Shown in pieces: positions 1 through 8,259 of a DNA stretch of 64,000 nucleotides (position 1 is the stretch's first letter; every line of letters begins with the position of its first letter). The notes under the pieces are model-generated. The model had not been told where the DNA came from, searched no databases, and worked only from the letters and a program-made list of their open reading frames with translations. This DNA is from Paraburkholderia sp. IMGN_8. Lineage in GTDB: Bacteria > Pseudomonadota > Gammaproteobacteria > Burkholderiales > Burkholderiaceae. Location: NCBI RefSeq assembly GCF_038050405.1, contig NZ_CP150900.1:1488001-1552000 (forward strand), in the 5' to 3' direction. Both the position numbers and the translations under genes were made by a program.

Positions 1-486
1 CTGCGCGGCATTCCGCCGATGGCCGCCGGCGCCGCGCGGATTCGCGTTACGTATCAGGTCGACGCGGACGGTTTGCTGTCCGTGTTCGCGCGTGAGCAGG
101 GTTCGGGCGTCGAGGCGTCGGTGGTGGTCAAGCCGTCGTACGGTCTCGCCGACGACGACATTGCCAGGATGCTCGAAGACAGCTTCTCGACCGCCGAAGT
201 CGACATGCGCGCCCGTGCGCTGCGTGAAGCGCAAGTCGAAGCGCGGCGCCTCGTCGAAGCGACCGACGCCGCGCTTGCCGCTGACGCCGAATTGCTCGAC
301 GACAGCGAACGCGCCGAACTCGACGCGCTGCTTGCCGCTTTGCGCAATATTGCGCAAAGCGACGACGTCGACGCGATCGAAGCCGCGACCAAAACGCTCG
401 CCGAAGGCACCGACGAATTCGCTGCCCGCCGCATGAACAAGGGCATTCGCCGCGCGCTGGCCGGCCGCAAGCTCGACGAGATCTGA
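1..486 (+). CDS. hscA: Fe-S assembly Hsp70 chaperone HscA, C-terminal part
   Basis: The frame is open from the first base of the window, so the 5' end lies outside; 161 residues remain. HscA is the specialised Hsp70 that, with HscB, drives ATP-dependent release of Fe-S clusters from the scaffold IscU. What is visible is the end of the substrate-binding beta domain ([20 protein letters not shown], then DADGLLSV) and the helical lid ([20 protein letters not shown]). The stretch [10 protein letters not shown] occupies the place of the loop that in Hsp70s precedes the last beta strands. The following fdx and iscX make this the tail of a standard isc operon. The identification is firm; the ATPase domain is not visible. 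Confidence 0.95.
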   Translation: MRGIPPMAAGAARIRVTYQVDADGLLSVFAREQGSGVEASVVVKPSYGLADDDIARMLEDSFSTAEVDMRARALREAQVEARRLVEATDAALAADAELLDDSERAELDALLAALRNIAQSDDVDAIEAATKTLAEGTDEFAARRMNKGIRRALAGRKLDEI

Positions 487-515
487 GCCTTGCGGTAGCG
501 GCATGCGAGCCGGTA

Positions 516-551
516 CGCCCGCAGCCGGTCGCCCGCAGCCGGTCGCCCGCA
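516..551. repeat. 14-bp tandem repeat, about 2.6 copies, between hscA and fdx
   Basis: The unit CGCCCGCAGCCGGT occurs at 516-529 and 530-543, followed by the partial copy CGCCCGCA at 544-551. It is noncoding and sits 30 bases after the hscA stop. A GC-rich inverted repeat (CGCCGCG at 565-571, CGCGGCG at 588-594) lies between it and fdx. The repeat copies are exact, which suggests a recent slippage product and possible length variation between strains. Confidence 0.8.
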
Positions 552-655
552 ACAAACGAATACGCGCCGCGCGTCTTAAAAACGGCACGCGGCGTTAGTA
601 AAATGGTACGGAGCCGGACTGCGGCAGCCGTGCCTCAGACCGAAACGGAAAATGT

Positions 656-997
656 ATGCCTCAAATCGTTGTGCTGCCTCACATTGAACTGTGCCCGGAA
701 GGCGCGGTGATCGATGCCGTGCCCGGCAAGAGCATCTGCGACAGTCTGCTCGATCACGGCATCGAAATCGAGCACGCGTGCGAGAAGTCCTGCGCGTGCA
801 CGACCTGCCACGTGATCGTGCGTGAGGGTTTCGCCGCCTTGACGCCGTCCGAGGAAGACGAGGACGATCTGCTGGACAAAGCGTGGGGGCTGGAACCGGC
901 CTCGCGTTTGTCGTGCCAGGCGATGGTGCCGGCGGAGCAGGATCTGGTCGTCGAAATCCCGCGTTACTCGATCAATCACGCGAAGGAAAACCACTAA
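656..997 (+). CDS. fdx: Isc-type [2Fe-2S] ferredoxin
   Basis: A 113-residue ferredoxin of the ISC type, the electron donor for Fe-S cluster assembly. Four cluster cysteines are visible: CEKSCACTTC (C-x5-C-x2-C type spacing in the adrenodoxin family, around residues 42-51) and a fourth in RLSCQAM near residue 87. Length and the phrase HVIVREGF are typical of the family. The ATG at 656 is preceded by a weak purine-rich stretch (CGGAAA). It lies between hscA and iscX as in most isc operons. The 169-base gap after hscA, with its repeat and hairpin, may change the relative expression of the two genes. Confidence 0.96.
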   Translation: MPQIVVLPHIELCPEGAVIDAVPGKSICDSLLDHGIEIEHACEKSCACTTCHVIVREGFAALTPSEEDEDDLLDKAWGLEPASRLSCQAMVPAEQDLVVEIPRYSINHAKENH

Positions 998-1012
998 CAG
1001 GAGGATGCAGCC

Positions 1013-1210
1013 ATGAAGTGGACCGATACGCAAGACATCGCGATGGCCCTGACCGACAAGCACCAGGACATCGATCCGCAGCAGGTGCGCTTCACTGATT
1101 TGCACCGCTGGGTTACCGAGCTGGAAGGTTTCGACGACGACCCTAACCGGTCGAACGAGAAGATCCTCGAGGCGATTCAGGCTGCCTGGATCGAAGACGC
1201 GGATTATTGA
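1013..1210 (+). CDS. iscX: Fe-S cluster assembly protein IscX
   Basis: A 65-residue acidic protein, the usual length for IscX/YfhJ, which binds IscS and iron and modulates cluster assembly. MKWTDTQDIA at the start, then DIDPQQVRFTDLHRWV and FDDDPNRSNEKILEAIQAAW, are family hallmarks. The start is fixed by a strong Shine-Dalgarno (CAGGAGG, seven bases before the ATG). It begins 15 bases after fdx and is certainly co-transcribed with it. It is the last gene of the isc operon, followed by a terminator. Confidence 0.97.
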   Translation: MKWTDTQDIAMALTDKHQDIDPQQVRFTDLHRWVTELEGFDDDPNRSNEKILEAIQAAWIEDADY

Positions 1211-1253
1211 GTTTTGTGCCCGCGGCGCGCGATTCGTTTCTGTTGCGACAAAG

Positions 1254-1284
1254 AAAAAGGCGATTCCAATGGAATCGCCTTTTT
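1254..1284. terminator. Bidirectional intrinsic terminator between iscX and the glycine-zipper gene
   Basis: A GGCGATTCC / GGAATCGCC stem with a 3-base AAT loop, flanked by A5 on the left and T6 on the right. It therefore has a U-tract in either direction and serves both iscX (plus) and the convergent gene ending at 1318 (minus). Confidence 0.9.
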
Positions 1285-1317
1285 TAACGCCTGTGAGAAT
1301 CTTCAGGCTGGCATCGG

Positions 1318-2055
1318 TCAGCTTGCCACCAGCGTGCCGTTTTCGACCCGCACGCGCTGACCTTGCTGGAACGGCGGCGCTTCATGGTATGTGAAGTAGC
1401 GCATCTTGCCGTTTTCCATGCGCACGCGCACCGAATACGACGTGCTGCTGCGCAGATGTTTTTCGACCGAGTTGCCGGCGAGACCACCGCCGAGCGCGCC
1501 GAGAATCGTCATTGCGGTACGGCCGTTGCCGCTACCGAACTGGTTGCCGACCACGCCGCCGGCCACTGCACCGCCGACCGCGCCGATGCCAGTGCCATGA
1601 CCTTCCTGCTTCACCGCCGAGATGCTGACCACCGTGCCGCAAGTCGAGCAGTAAGCCGGTTGCGAAGGTTGCTGCTGCGCATATTGCGGGGCCGGCTGCG
1701 CTTGTTGCTGCTGGGCGTATTGCGGTTGTTGCACAGGCGCCGGGGCTGGCTGGCGTTGAACCGGTTGCTGAGCCTGCTGTTGGGCGGCCTGTTGCGCCTG
1801 TTGCTCCGCTGCTTGTTGGGCGGCCTGTTGCGCCGCCAGGTTCGCCGGAGCGGCGGAATCGACCACCGCCGGTTGCGTAGTCACTTGCGCGGCCTGGGTC
1901 TGGTCGGTTTGCACGCCGTTGCTCGAGGCCTTCGGGAACAGGCCTGTGATCGCCGCCGTCGCGGCAAGGCTGGCGATGATGAGGGCGCCCGCAGCGGTCG
2001 CTACGAGCGGGTGGAGACGGCGTTGTTCCGTGGGCTTGGTATCCGGGTTGTCCAT
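1318..2055 (-). CDS. TM-anchored glycine-zipper protein with Gln/Ala/Pro-rich linker
   Basis: 245 residues starting at MDNPDTKPTEQ. This start has a strong GGAGG five bases upstream; the longer open frame has no comparable site. Order of parts: cytoplasmic N-terminus, one membrane segment (about residues 14-40), a low-complexity Q/A/P linker (about 68-134), CSTCG at 136-140, a glycine-zipper segment (about 153-195, with GAVGGAVAGGVVG and GALGGGLAG), and a C-terminal beta-type tail (YSVRVRMENGK...RVRVENG). The C-terminal half resembles the SlyB/Pcp 17-kDa antigen (glycine zipper 2TM) family. Those proteins are usually outer-membrane lipoproteins; here there is no lipobox, so an inner-membrane anchor is more likely. 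The exact function is unknown; an envelope-integrity role is an inference. Confidence 0.85.
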   Translation of the reverse strand: MDNPDTKPTEQRRLHPLVATAAGALIIASLAATAAITGLFPKASSNGVQTDQTQAAQVTTQPAVVDSAAPANLAAQQAAQQAAEQQAQQAAQQQAQQPVQRQPAPAPVQQPQYAQQQQAQPAPQYAQQQPSQPAYCSTCGTVVSISAVKQEGHGTGIGAVGGAVAGGVVGNQFGSGNGRTAMTILGALGGGLAGNSVEKHLRSSTSYSVRVRMENGKMRYFTYHEAPPFQQGQRVRVENGTLVAS

Positions 2056-2127
2056 ATTGGCCTCCGTCTGAAGCAGAGTCGACTTTATTGAGACAAAGTG
2101 TCGGGCAAATTGATCTCCGGGAGGTTT

Positions 2128-2280
2128 CAATTTGTAACCATTTCCGGGCAATCATGTTGCACGAGAGGCGTCGAAGGGCCCGCGGACTGTGGAAGCCCTT
2201 GGTTCGCGTAGCGCCCAGCGGGGAGCGAAAAGGGCCGTCGCCGACGATGATGTGCACCTTTTACCGATGGTTACAAACTG
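2128..2280. repeat. Inverted pair of 14-base motifs ATGGTTACAAA(T/C)TG
   Basis: One copy reads on the minus strand at 2141-2128 (ATGGTTACAAATTG), the other on the plus strand at 2267-2280 (ATGGTTACAAACTG). They match at 13 of 14 bases and are separated by 125 bases. They lie upstream of the glycine-zipper gene and may be regulator binding sites. No regulator can be named from the sequence. Confidence 0.6.
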
Positions 2281-2317
2281 TCAGCTTCGGGTCGCCCAGT
2301 TTTCCCGCCTGAAAATG

Positions 2318-2343
2318 AAAAACGCCCGGTATCGATCCGGGCG
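2318..2343 (-). terminator. Intrinsic terminator of the recJ-prfB-lysS unit
   Basis: A seven-base stem CGCCCGG / CCGGGCG (2323-2329 with 2337-2343) and a 7-base loop, followed on the minus strand by T5. It lies 39 bases beyond the lysS stop. Confidence 0.85.
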
Positions 2344-2381
2344 CTTTCGGGTGTTTTCTGCAGGTTAACGCAGCGAGCCAA

Positions 2382-3908
2382 TCAGTCTTCGCGGCGCAGA
2401 TGCGGAAACAGAATCACGTCGCGGATGCTCGGGCTGTCGGTCAGCATCATCACCAGACGGTCGATGCCGATCCCGCAACCGCCCGCCGGCGGCATGCCGT
2501 ATTCCAAAGCGCGGATGTAGTCGGCGTCGTAGAACATTGCTTCTTCGTCGCCGGCGTCTTTCTGGTCGACCTGCTTCTTGAAGCGCGCGGCCTGGTCTTC
2601 CGGATCGTTCAGTTCAGAGAAGCCGTTGGCGATTTCGCGGCCAGTAATGAACAGCTCGAAACGCTCGGTGATCCCATCGAACTTGTCCGATGCGCGCGCG
2701 AGCGGCGACACTTCGATCGGGTAGTCGATGATGAAAGTCGGCTCCCACAACTGCGACTCGGCGGTTTCTTCGAACAGCGCTAGTTGCAAGGCGCCGATGC
2801 CCGCGTTCAGGAACTGCGGCTGCGACGCATCGACGCCGAACTTCTTCAATTCCGTGCGGAGGAATGCGTCGTCGCCGAGTTGTGCGTCTGTGTACTGCGG
2901 CGCGTACTTCTGGATCGCCTGGCTGATCGTCAAGCGATGGAAGGGCTTGGCCAGATCCAGTTCCCGGCCCTGGTAGCTGATCGTCGCGCTGCCGAGCGCA
3001 TCGACCGCCGCCTGGCGGATGAGCTGCTCGGTGAAGTCCATGATCCACTTGTAATCGGTGTAGGCCGCGTAGAACTCGATCATCGTGAATTCCGGATTGT
3101 GGCGCACCGACACGCCCTCATTGCGGAAATTCCGGTTGATCTCGAACACGCGCTCGAAGCCGCCGACCACTAGCCGCTTCAGATACAGTTCCGGCGCGAT
3201 CCGCAGGAACATTTGCATGTCGAGCGCATTGTGGTGCGTGGTGAACGGCTTGGCCGCGGCGCCGCCGGGGATCGGGTGCAGCATCGGCGTTTCGACTTCC
3301 ATGAAGTCCGCGTCCGCCATGAACTTGCGGATCGACGAGATCGCCTTGGTGCGCGCGACGAAAGTCTTGCGCGTTTCCGGCGTGACGATCAGATCGACAT
3401 AGCGCTGGCGATACTTCATTTCCTGGTCAGACAGACCGTGGAACTTGTCCGGCAGCGGACGCAGCGACTTCGACAGCAAACGCAGTTCGATACAACGCAC
3501 CGACAGCTCGCCCTTGTTGGTGCGGAACAGCACGCCGCGCGCCGCGACGATGTCGCCCATGTCCCACTTCTTGAACGCGTCGTACGTGGGCTGGCCGACG
3601 TCGGCCGGCGTGATGAAGAACTGGATCTGACCCGAACCGTCGCGCACGGTCGCGAAGCTTGCTTTGCCCATCACGCGCTTGAGCATCATGCGGCCGGCAA
3701 TCGCAACTTCGAGCGGCGTGGCTTCGAGCGCTTCCTTGTCGGTATGCTCGTATTGCGCTTGCAGATCTTCGGCGTGGTGCGTGGGGCGGAAATCGTTCGG
3801 ATAGGCGATGCCTTGCTCACGCAGCTCGCGCAGCTTTTCGCGGCGCTCGGCGATGATCTTGTTGTCGTCCACCTCGGGCACGACATTCGGCTGGATCTGT
3901 TCGTTCAT
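2382..3908 (-). CDS. lysS: Lysyl-tRNA synthetase, class II
   Basis: 508 residues, the normal length for bacterial class II LysRS, which charges tRNA-Lys in the cytoplasm. An N-terminal OB-fold anticodon-binding domain (about 60-170; [23 protein letters not shown]) precedes the class II core. Motif 1 lies around [18 protein letters not shown], motif 2 is [20 protein letters not shown], and motif 3 is the C-terminal [14 protein letters not shown]. It ends in FPHLRRED. It is the last gene of the minus-strand run recJ-prfB-lysS; prfB-lysS adjacency is also found in E. coli. A 124-base gap separates it from prfB. Confidence 0.98.
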   Translation of the reverse strand: MNEQIQPNVVPEVDDNKIIAERREKLRELREQGIAYPNDFRPTHHAEDLQAQYEHTDKEALEATPLEVAIAGRMMLKRVMGKASFATVRDGSGQIQFFITPADVGQPTYDAFKKWDMGDIVAARGVLFRTNKGELSVRCIELRLLSKSLRPLPDKFHGLSDQEMKYRQRYVDLIVTPETRKTFVARTKAISSIRKFMADADFMEVETPMLHPIPGGAAAKPFTTHHNALDMQMFLRIAPELYLKRLVVGGFERVFEINRNFRNEGVSVRHNPEFTMIEFYAAYTDYKWIMDFTEQLIRQAAVDALGSATISYQGRELDLAKPFHRLTISQAIQKYAPQYTDAQLGDDAFLRTELKKFGVDASQPQFLNAGIGALQLALFEETAESQLWEPTFIIDYPIEVSPLARASDKFDGITERFELFITGREIANGFSELNDPEDQAARFKKQVDQKDAGDEEAMFYDADYIRALEYGMPPAGGCGIGIDRLVMMLTDSPSIRDVILFPHLRRED

Positions 3909-4032
3909 GATGGTTTGTATTCGGTGGTCCGCATGCGGTGGCTTGCATTCGGGTGGCCTGCGAGTAGGTCAACCACAGGCGCTATAACAAAGATGCGGCG
4001 CGGCGATGCACTGCATGCCGCGCCGGTCGCGC

Positions 4033-5137
4033 TTAGACGCCCTGTTTCAGGCTGGCGCTGATGAACGGATCGAGGTCGCCGTCGAGCACGCTCTTGGTAT
4101 TGCTGATTTCGACATTAGTGCGCAGATCCTTGATACGGCTGTTGTCCAGCACGTACGAGCGGATCTGATGACCCCAGCCCACATCGGTCTTGCCGGCTTC
4201 GAGCTTGTCCTGCTCGGCCTGACGCTTGCGGATTTCCGCTTCGTACAGGCGCGACTTCAGCATGGCCATGGCTTCGGCACGGTTACGGTGCTGCGAGCGG
4301 TCGTTCTGGCACTGCACCACGATGCCCGACGGCATGTGCGTGATCCGCACCGCGGAGTCGGTCTTGTTGATGTGCTGACCGCCCGCGCCGGACGCGCGGT
4401 ACGTGTCGATGCGCAGATCGGCCGGGTTGATGTCGACTTCGATCGAATCGTCGATTTCCGGATACACGAACACCGACGAGAACGATGTATGACGGCCGCC
4501 TGACGAATCGAACGGCGATTTGCGCACGAGGCGGTGCACGCCGGTTTCAGTGCGCAGGAATCCGTAGGCGTATTCGCCCTCGATTTTGATCGTTGCGTTC
4601 TTGATGCCGGCGACGTCGCCTTCGGTCTGTTCCAGCACTTCGGTCTTGAAGCCCTTGCGTTCGCAGTAGCGCAGGTACTGGCGCAGCAGCATCGAGGCCC
4701 AGTCGCACGCTTCGGTGCCGCCGGCGCCGGCTTGAATGTCGAGGAAGGCGTTGTTCGGGTCGGCCGGGTTCGCGAACATCCGGCGGAATTCCATATCGGC
4801 GACGCGCTGTTCGAGGCCTTGTGCATCCGCCTCGCAGGCGACGAGCGTTTCCTCGTCTTCTTCTTCGCGAGCCATTTCGAACAGATCCTGCGCGTCACGC
4901 AGGTCGTTATCGAGCGCCGTGAGTTTGCCGACGACGTCGTCGAGCAGCTTTTTTTCCCGGCCGAGGGCCTGGGCGTGCTTCGAGTCGTTCCAGACGTCCG
5001 GGTCTTCGAGTTCCCGGTTGACTTCGATTAGACGCAGTGCTTTGTCGTCGTAGTCAAAGATACCCCCGTAGGTCGGCCGCGCGCGTGCGCAGGTCCGCCA
5101 GAGAGGCTTCGATCGCGTTGAGACGTTCCGCTTCCAT
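4033..5137 (-). CDS. prfB: Peptide chain release factor 2, expressed by programmed +1 frameshift
   Basis: RF2 recognises UAA and UGA stops and triggers peptide release. It is read in two frames: 27 codons from ATG (5137; [20 protein letters not shown]) up to an in-frame TGA at 5056-5054, then after a +1 slip at CTT the main frame continues from GAC at 5055 ([20 protein letters not shown]) to 4033, giving 367 residues in total. The GGQ catalytic motif is visible as [22 protein letters not shown], and the UGA/UAA-recognising region contains [13 protein letters not shown]. The start lacks a strong Shine-Dalgarno. An annotation that begins at an internal ATG (4875) would miss about a quarter of the protein. 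Confidence 0.97.
5053..5071 (-). promoter_or_regulatory. prfB autoregulatory +1 frameshift site
   Basis: On the mRNA strand the bases read CTA CGG GGG TAT CTT TGA C. This has the elements of the RF2 recoding site: a Shine-Dalgarno-like CGGGGG three bases before the slippery CTT, then the poorly terminated TGA followed by C. When RF2 is scarce, the ribosome shifts from CTT to TTT and reads GAC. E. coli has AGGGGG where this sequence has CGGGGG. Confidence 0.95.
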
Positions 5138-5189
5138 GTCGATCTTTTATAGCTTCGTAAAAAGGGGAAATTATAGCCGATCGGCGCGC

Positions 5190-5220
5190 CGCGCCGGAGT
5201 CTTGTGAGCGATCCGGCGCG
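5190..5220. repeat. Nine-base inverted repeat between recJ and prfB
   Basis: CGCGCCGGA (5190-5198) and TCCGGCGCG (5212-5220) form a perfect stem with a 13-base loop. On the minus strand no T-tract follows, so it is not a standard terminator. It could limit read-through or protect an mRNA end between recJ and prfB. Confidence 0.6.
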
Positions 5221-5276
5221 TGTTCAGGACTGATTTTGCGGTGATTTTCGACGCTTTTGAGCGTCTTGAACGGCGT

Positions 5277-6983
5277 CTAGCCCACCGCGTGTTCTACGAT
5301 CAATTGCACTCGCGACACGCCGTTCCACGTGTCGCTCGCGAGCCGGTAAGCGACGGTGGTGCGTGCGGGCAGCGTGTCGGTATGGTTGAACCAGATCGCG
5401 TTGAAGCGCTGTCGGCCGCGCACCAGTTGCAGCTTCAGATGCTTGTCCTTGACCAGCGCCTGTGACGCGATATCGAATTCGCCGGAAAATACCGGCGCCG
5501 GGAAGCCCTGGCCCCAGACGGCGGCGTCGAGCATTTCGACGAATTGCGGTGTGAAGTACGCGTCTTCGAGTTCGCCGTCCGTTTCGACGGTGCGCGCGAG
5601 CGCGTCGTCAGAGAGCCATTCGCGGCCGACCGCTTCGAACGCGGCAGTAAAGCGCGGCACGTCGGCGGCGGCGATGGTGAGGCCCGCCGCCATCGCGTGG
5701 CCGCCGAATTTGACGATCAGCCCAGGCTCACGTTTGGAAATCAGGTCGAGCGCGTCGCGCAGATGGAAGCCTGCGATCGAGCGGCCCGAGCCTTTGACCA
5801 ACTGGCCGCTGTCGTCGGCGAGCGCGAAGGTGAACGACGGCCGGTGGAATTTTTCCTTCAGCCGTCCGGCGACGATGCCGATCACGCCCTGGTGCCAGCC
5901 CGGATTGAACAGCGTAATGGTGGTCGCGCCGTCGGGATTGATCGCCGAGAGGTCCTCGAGCGCCTGCTGCTGCATGCCGGCTTCGATCTCGCGGCGCTCA
6001 CGGTTCATCGTGTCGAGTTGCTGCGCGAGTTCCCACGCGCGGCCGATGTCGTCGGTGGTCAGGCATTCGATGCCGAGCGACATGTCCGACAGGCGCCCAG
6101 CCGCATTGAGCCGCGGGCCGAGCGCAAAACCGAGGTCGAAGCCCGACGCGCTGCGCGCGTCGCGCGCAGCAGCGCGAAAGAGGGCGGCGATGCCCGGCTG
6201 CATCTTGCCTTTGCGAATCCGCTGCAAGCCTTGCGCAACCAGCACGCGATTGTTGCCGTCGAGCTTGACCACATCGGCGACCGTGCCGAGCGCGACCAGA
6301 TCGAGCAGGCCGTCGAGGCGCGGTTCGGGAAATGCGTCGTTGAAGGCGCCGCGGCGGCGCAATTCCGCGCGCAACGCCAGCAGCACATAAAACATCACGC
6401 CGACGCCCGCGATGCATTTGCTCGGAAACGTGCAGCCCGGCTGATTCGGGTTGACGATCGCACGGGCGGCGGGGAGCTCGTCGCCGGGCAAGTGGTGATC
6501 GGTCACCAGCACGTCGATGCCGAGCGCGTTGGCCGCTTCCACACCGTCGACGCTGGCGATGCCGTTATCCACCGTGATCAGCAGTTCCGGCTTGCTGGAC
6601 GCACTGCGCGCGGCCAGCGCGACGATCTCGGGTGTCAAACCATAGCCGTACTCGAAGCGGTTCGGCACGAGGTACTCGATCTGTGCGCCGAACATCCGCA
6701 GGCCGCGCACCGCGACCGCGCAGGCGGTGGCGCCGTCGCAGTCGTAGTCGGCCACGACCAGCATGCGGCGCTTGCCCTGAATCGCGTCGGCGAGCAGCGC
6801 GGCGGCGTCTTCGCAGCCTTTGAGCCCGGCGGGCGGCACGAGCCGGGCGAGGCCGGTTTCGATTTCATCGGGCATGCACACGCCGCGTGATGCGTACAGA
6901 CGCGCGAGCACCGGATGCAGGCCGTGGCGGGTGAGGACTTCGGCGTCGACCGGAGAGCAGGCGCGCGTAACGATTCGAGTCAT
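5277..6983 (-). CDS. recJ: Single-stranded-DNA-specific exonuclease RecJ
   Basis: 568 residues, typical for RecJ, the 5'-3' ssDNA exonuclease of RecF-pathway recombination and mismatch repair. DHH-family motifs are clear: VADYDCDGATA (about residue 78-88), LLITVDNGIAS, VTDHHLPGDELP (the DHH motif, about 160-171), and the DHHA1 glycine-rich KFGGHAMAAGL near 430. It starts MTRIVTRACSPVD. It lies 29 bases from the upstream rpfE-like gene, so both are probably transcribed together. Confidence 0.97.
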   Translation of the reverse strand: MTRIVTRACSPVDAEVLTRHGLHPVLARLYASRGVCMPDEIETGLARLVPPAGLKGCEDAAALLADAIQGKRRMLVVADYDCDGATACAVAVRGLRMFGAQIEYLVPNRFEYGYGLTPEIVALAARSASSKPELLITVDNGIASVDGVEAANALGIDVLVTDHHLPGDELPAARAIVNPNQPGCTFPSKCIAGVGVMFYVLLALRAELRRRGAFNDAFPEPRLDGLLDLVALGTVADVVKLDGNNRVLVAQGLQRIRKGKMQPGIAALFRAAARDARSASGFDLGFALGPRLNAAGRLSDMSLGIECLTTDDIGRAWELAQQLDTMNRERREIEAGMQQQALEDLSAINPDGATTITLFNPGWHQGVIGIVAGRLKEKFHRPSFTFALADDSGQLVKGSGRSIAGFHLRDALDLISKREPGLIVKFGGHAMAAGLTIAAADVPRFTAAFEAVGREWLSDDALARTVETDGELEDAYFTPQFVEMLDAAVWGQGFPAPVFSGEFDIASQALVKDKHLKLQLVRGRQRFNAIWFNHTDTLPARTTVAYRLASDTWNGVSRVQLIVEHAVG

Positions 6984-7011
6984 TCGGAAAGGCCGTTGAA
7001 CAGGCGGTAAA

Positions 7012-8121
7012 TCATTCGATGAAAAGCGAGGCGAGCACGCGCCGCCGCCAGAATTTACGCAGATCGCCGCGCGTGACCGACAGCGTCACCGAGCCGGTGT
7101 CGCCGCACAGCGTCAGGCCGAGTTCGCCGAGCCGGCCCGCTTGCAACGCTTCCAGTGCCGGTTCGAACCAGTCCGTTTGCAACGCGGCGAAGGCGTCGTT
7201 CCAGCGCGCCCAGTCCTGCTCGATGTAGGGCGCGGAGAACGGATCGAGTTCGACCAGCGTGACGCCGCCGGCGCTTCTATTTGCGTGTGCGTTCGCGCCG
7301 TCAGAAGCGGCAGGCAGTGCCCCGAACGATGCAGGCGGCGCGCCGGTCTCGACGCCTGCAGTCAGCGCGAGGCCGCGCGTGGCCGCCGCGTCGGAGAACA
7401 CCCGGGCGAACGGGCTCGTCACCGGTTGCGCCGCGCCTTGGGCGTGAAACCAGATCGAGTTGACCGCCGGCAAGCCGCGCGCCTCGCGCGCTTCGTTGAC
7501 CGGATGCTCGAACCACGCCATTTGCACTTCGTTTTGCAGCTTCATCCATGCGCGCGAACGCTCGCCGGAATGCGCTTCGTGCGGCAGCCAGATTTCGATG
7601 TTGCGGCCGCTCGCGCGCAGCGGCGAGGCGCCCGCCAGCGTGCCGAAGCCTTCGCCCGACAAGTACCAGCGCGCGGGCTTGGGCGCTTCGATGCGCACGC
7701 CGAGTTCCTCGATCAACGGCCGGGCGACCGCCAGCAGCGCGGCGGCCTCGTCGTCCGATAATTCGAGCGAGGCCGGATCGATCAGCACCAGATGGTCATG
7801 CGCAATGCGCACATGCACCGGCTGCACGCAGGCCCACGTCGCGTTGCCGGGTTCGCCGCCGTCCGCGCGCAGCATGTACGGAGCGAGCGGGGCTTCGTCG
7901 GCGGCCGCGGCGCCGCCCGGCAGCGTGCCGAACTGGCGCGCCACCCAGCGTTCGTGCGGCAGCGTGCGCTGAAAATCCTCGCCGACCACCCGTTCGACCA
8001 GCGTCGCGCGGGCGATCAGCCGGTCGAGGGCCGGACTCTGGATGTCGTGCAGTGCGGTGGAGGCGTCGGCTGCGGCGGGCAGCGCGAAGGGTAGAAGAAG
8101 ATGAAGGCGGTTGACGTGCAT
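7012..8121 (-). CDS. RpfE-like / COG4255-type protein of unknown function
   Basis: About 369 residues from the ATG at 8121 (MHVNRLHLLLPFALP); an in-frame ATG four codons upstream at 8133 is an alternative and neither has a clear Shine-Dalgarno. No membrane segment or catalytic motif stands out. Characteristic segments are RWYLSGEGFGTLAGASPL, WMKLQNEVQMAWFEHPVNE and GLPAVNSIWFHAQG. From memory this matches proteins labelled phosphoglycerate-mutase-related or RpfE type, which lie next to recJ and prfB in Xanthomonas near the rpf cluster. The same recJ-prfB-lysS neighbourhood here supports that assignment. No biochemical role is established from the sequence. The middle (about 240-275) is Ala/Gly-rich and probably a flexible linker. 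Confidence 0.8.
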   Translation of the reverse strand: MHVNRLHLLLPFALPAAADASTALHDIQSPALDRLIARATLVERVVGEDFQRTLPHERWVARQFGTLPGGAAAADEAPLAPYMLRADGGEPGNATWACVQPVHVRIAHDHLVLIDPASLELSDDEAAALLAVARPLIEELGVRIEAPKPARWYLSGEGFGTLAGASPLRASGRNIEIWLPHEAHSGERSRAWMKLQNEVQMAWFEHPVNEAREARGLPAVNSIWFHAQGAAQPVTSPFARVFSDAAATRGLALTAGVETGAPPASFGALPAASDGANAHANRSAGGVTLVELDPFSAPYIEQDWARWNDAFAALQTDWFEPALEALQAGRLGELGLTLCGDTGSVTLSVTRGDLRKFWRRRVLASLFIE

Positions 8122-8259
8122 GATGCTGCGCATTGTAGGGCAAAGAGTGCGAGTATTCCGACCATATCGACGGATTCCGGGGCACCGCACCCAGCCCCGC
8201 CGATAGCAGCAAGAGCCGCGCGCGGCGGCACCGCGCACATGACGATGGAGACATCCGAC

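Larger units (their letters stand above)
2056..2381. other. Noncoding region between lysS and the glycine-zipper gene
   Basis: 326 bases without a supportable gene. It holds the lysS terminator at its right end, a pair of inverted 14-base motifs (2128-2141 and 2267-2280), and presumably the promoter for the minus-strand glycine-zipper gene. Small open frames here have neither a ribosome-binding site nor recognisable protein features. Confidence 0.7.

Noticed and set aside
5544..6890. A 448-codon plus-strand frame opposite recJ
   Set aside because: Shadow of recJ; no ribosome-binding site and no recognisable domain.
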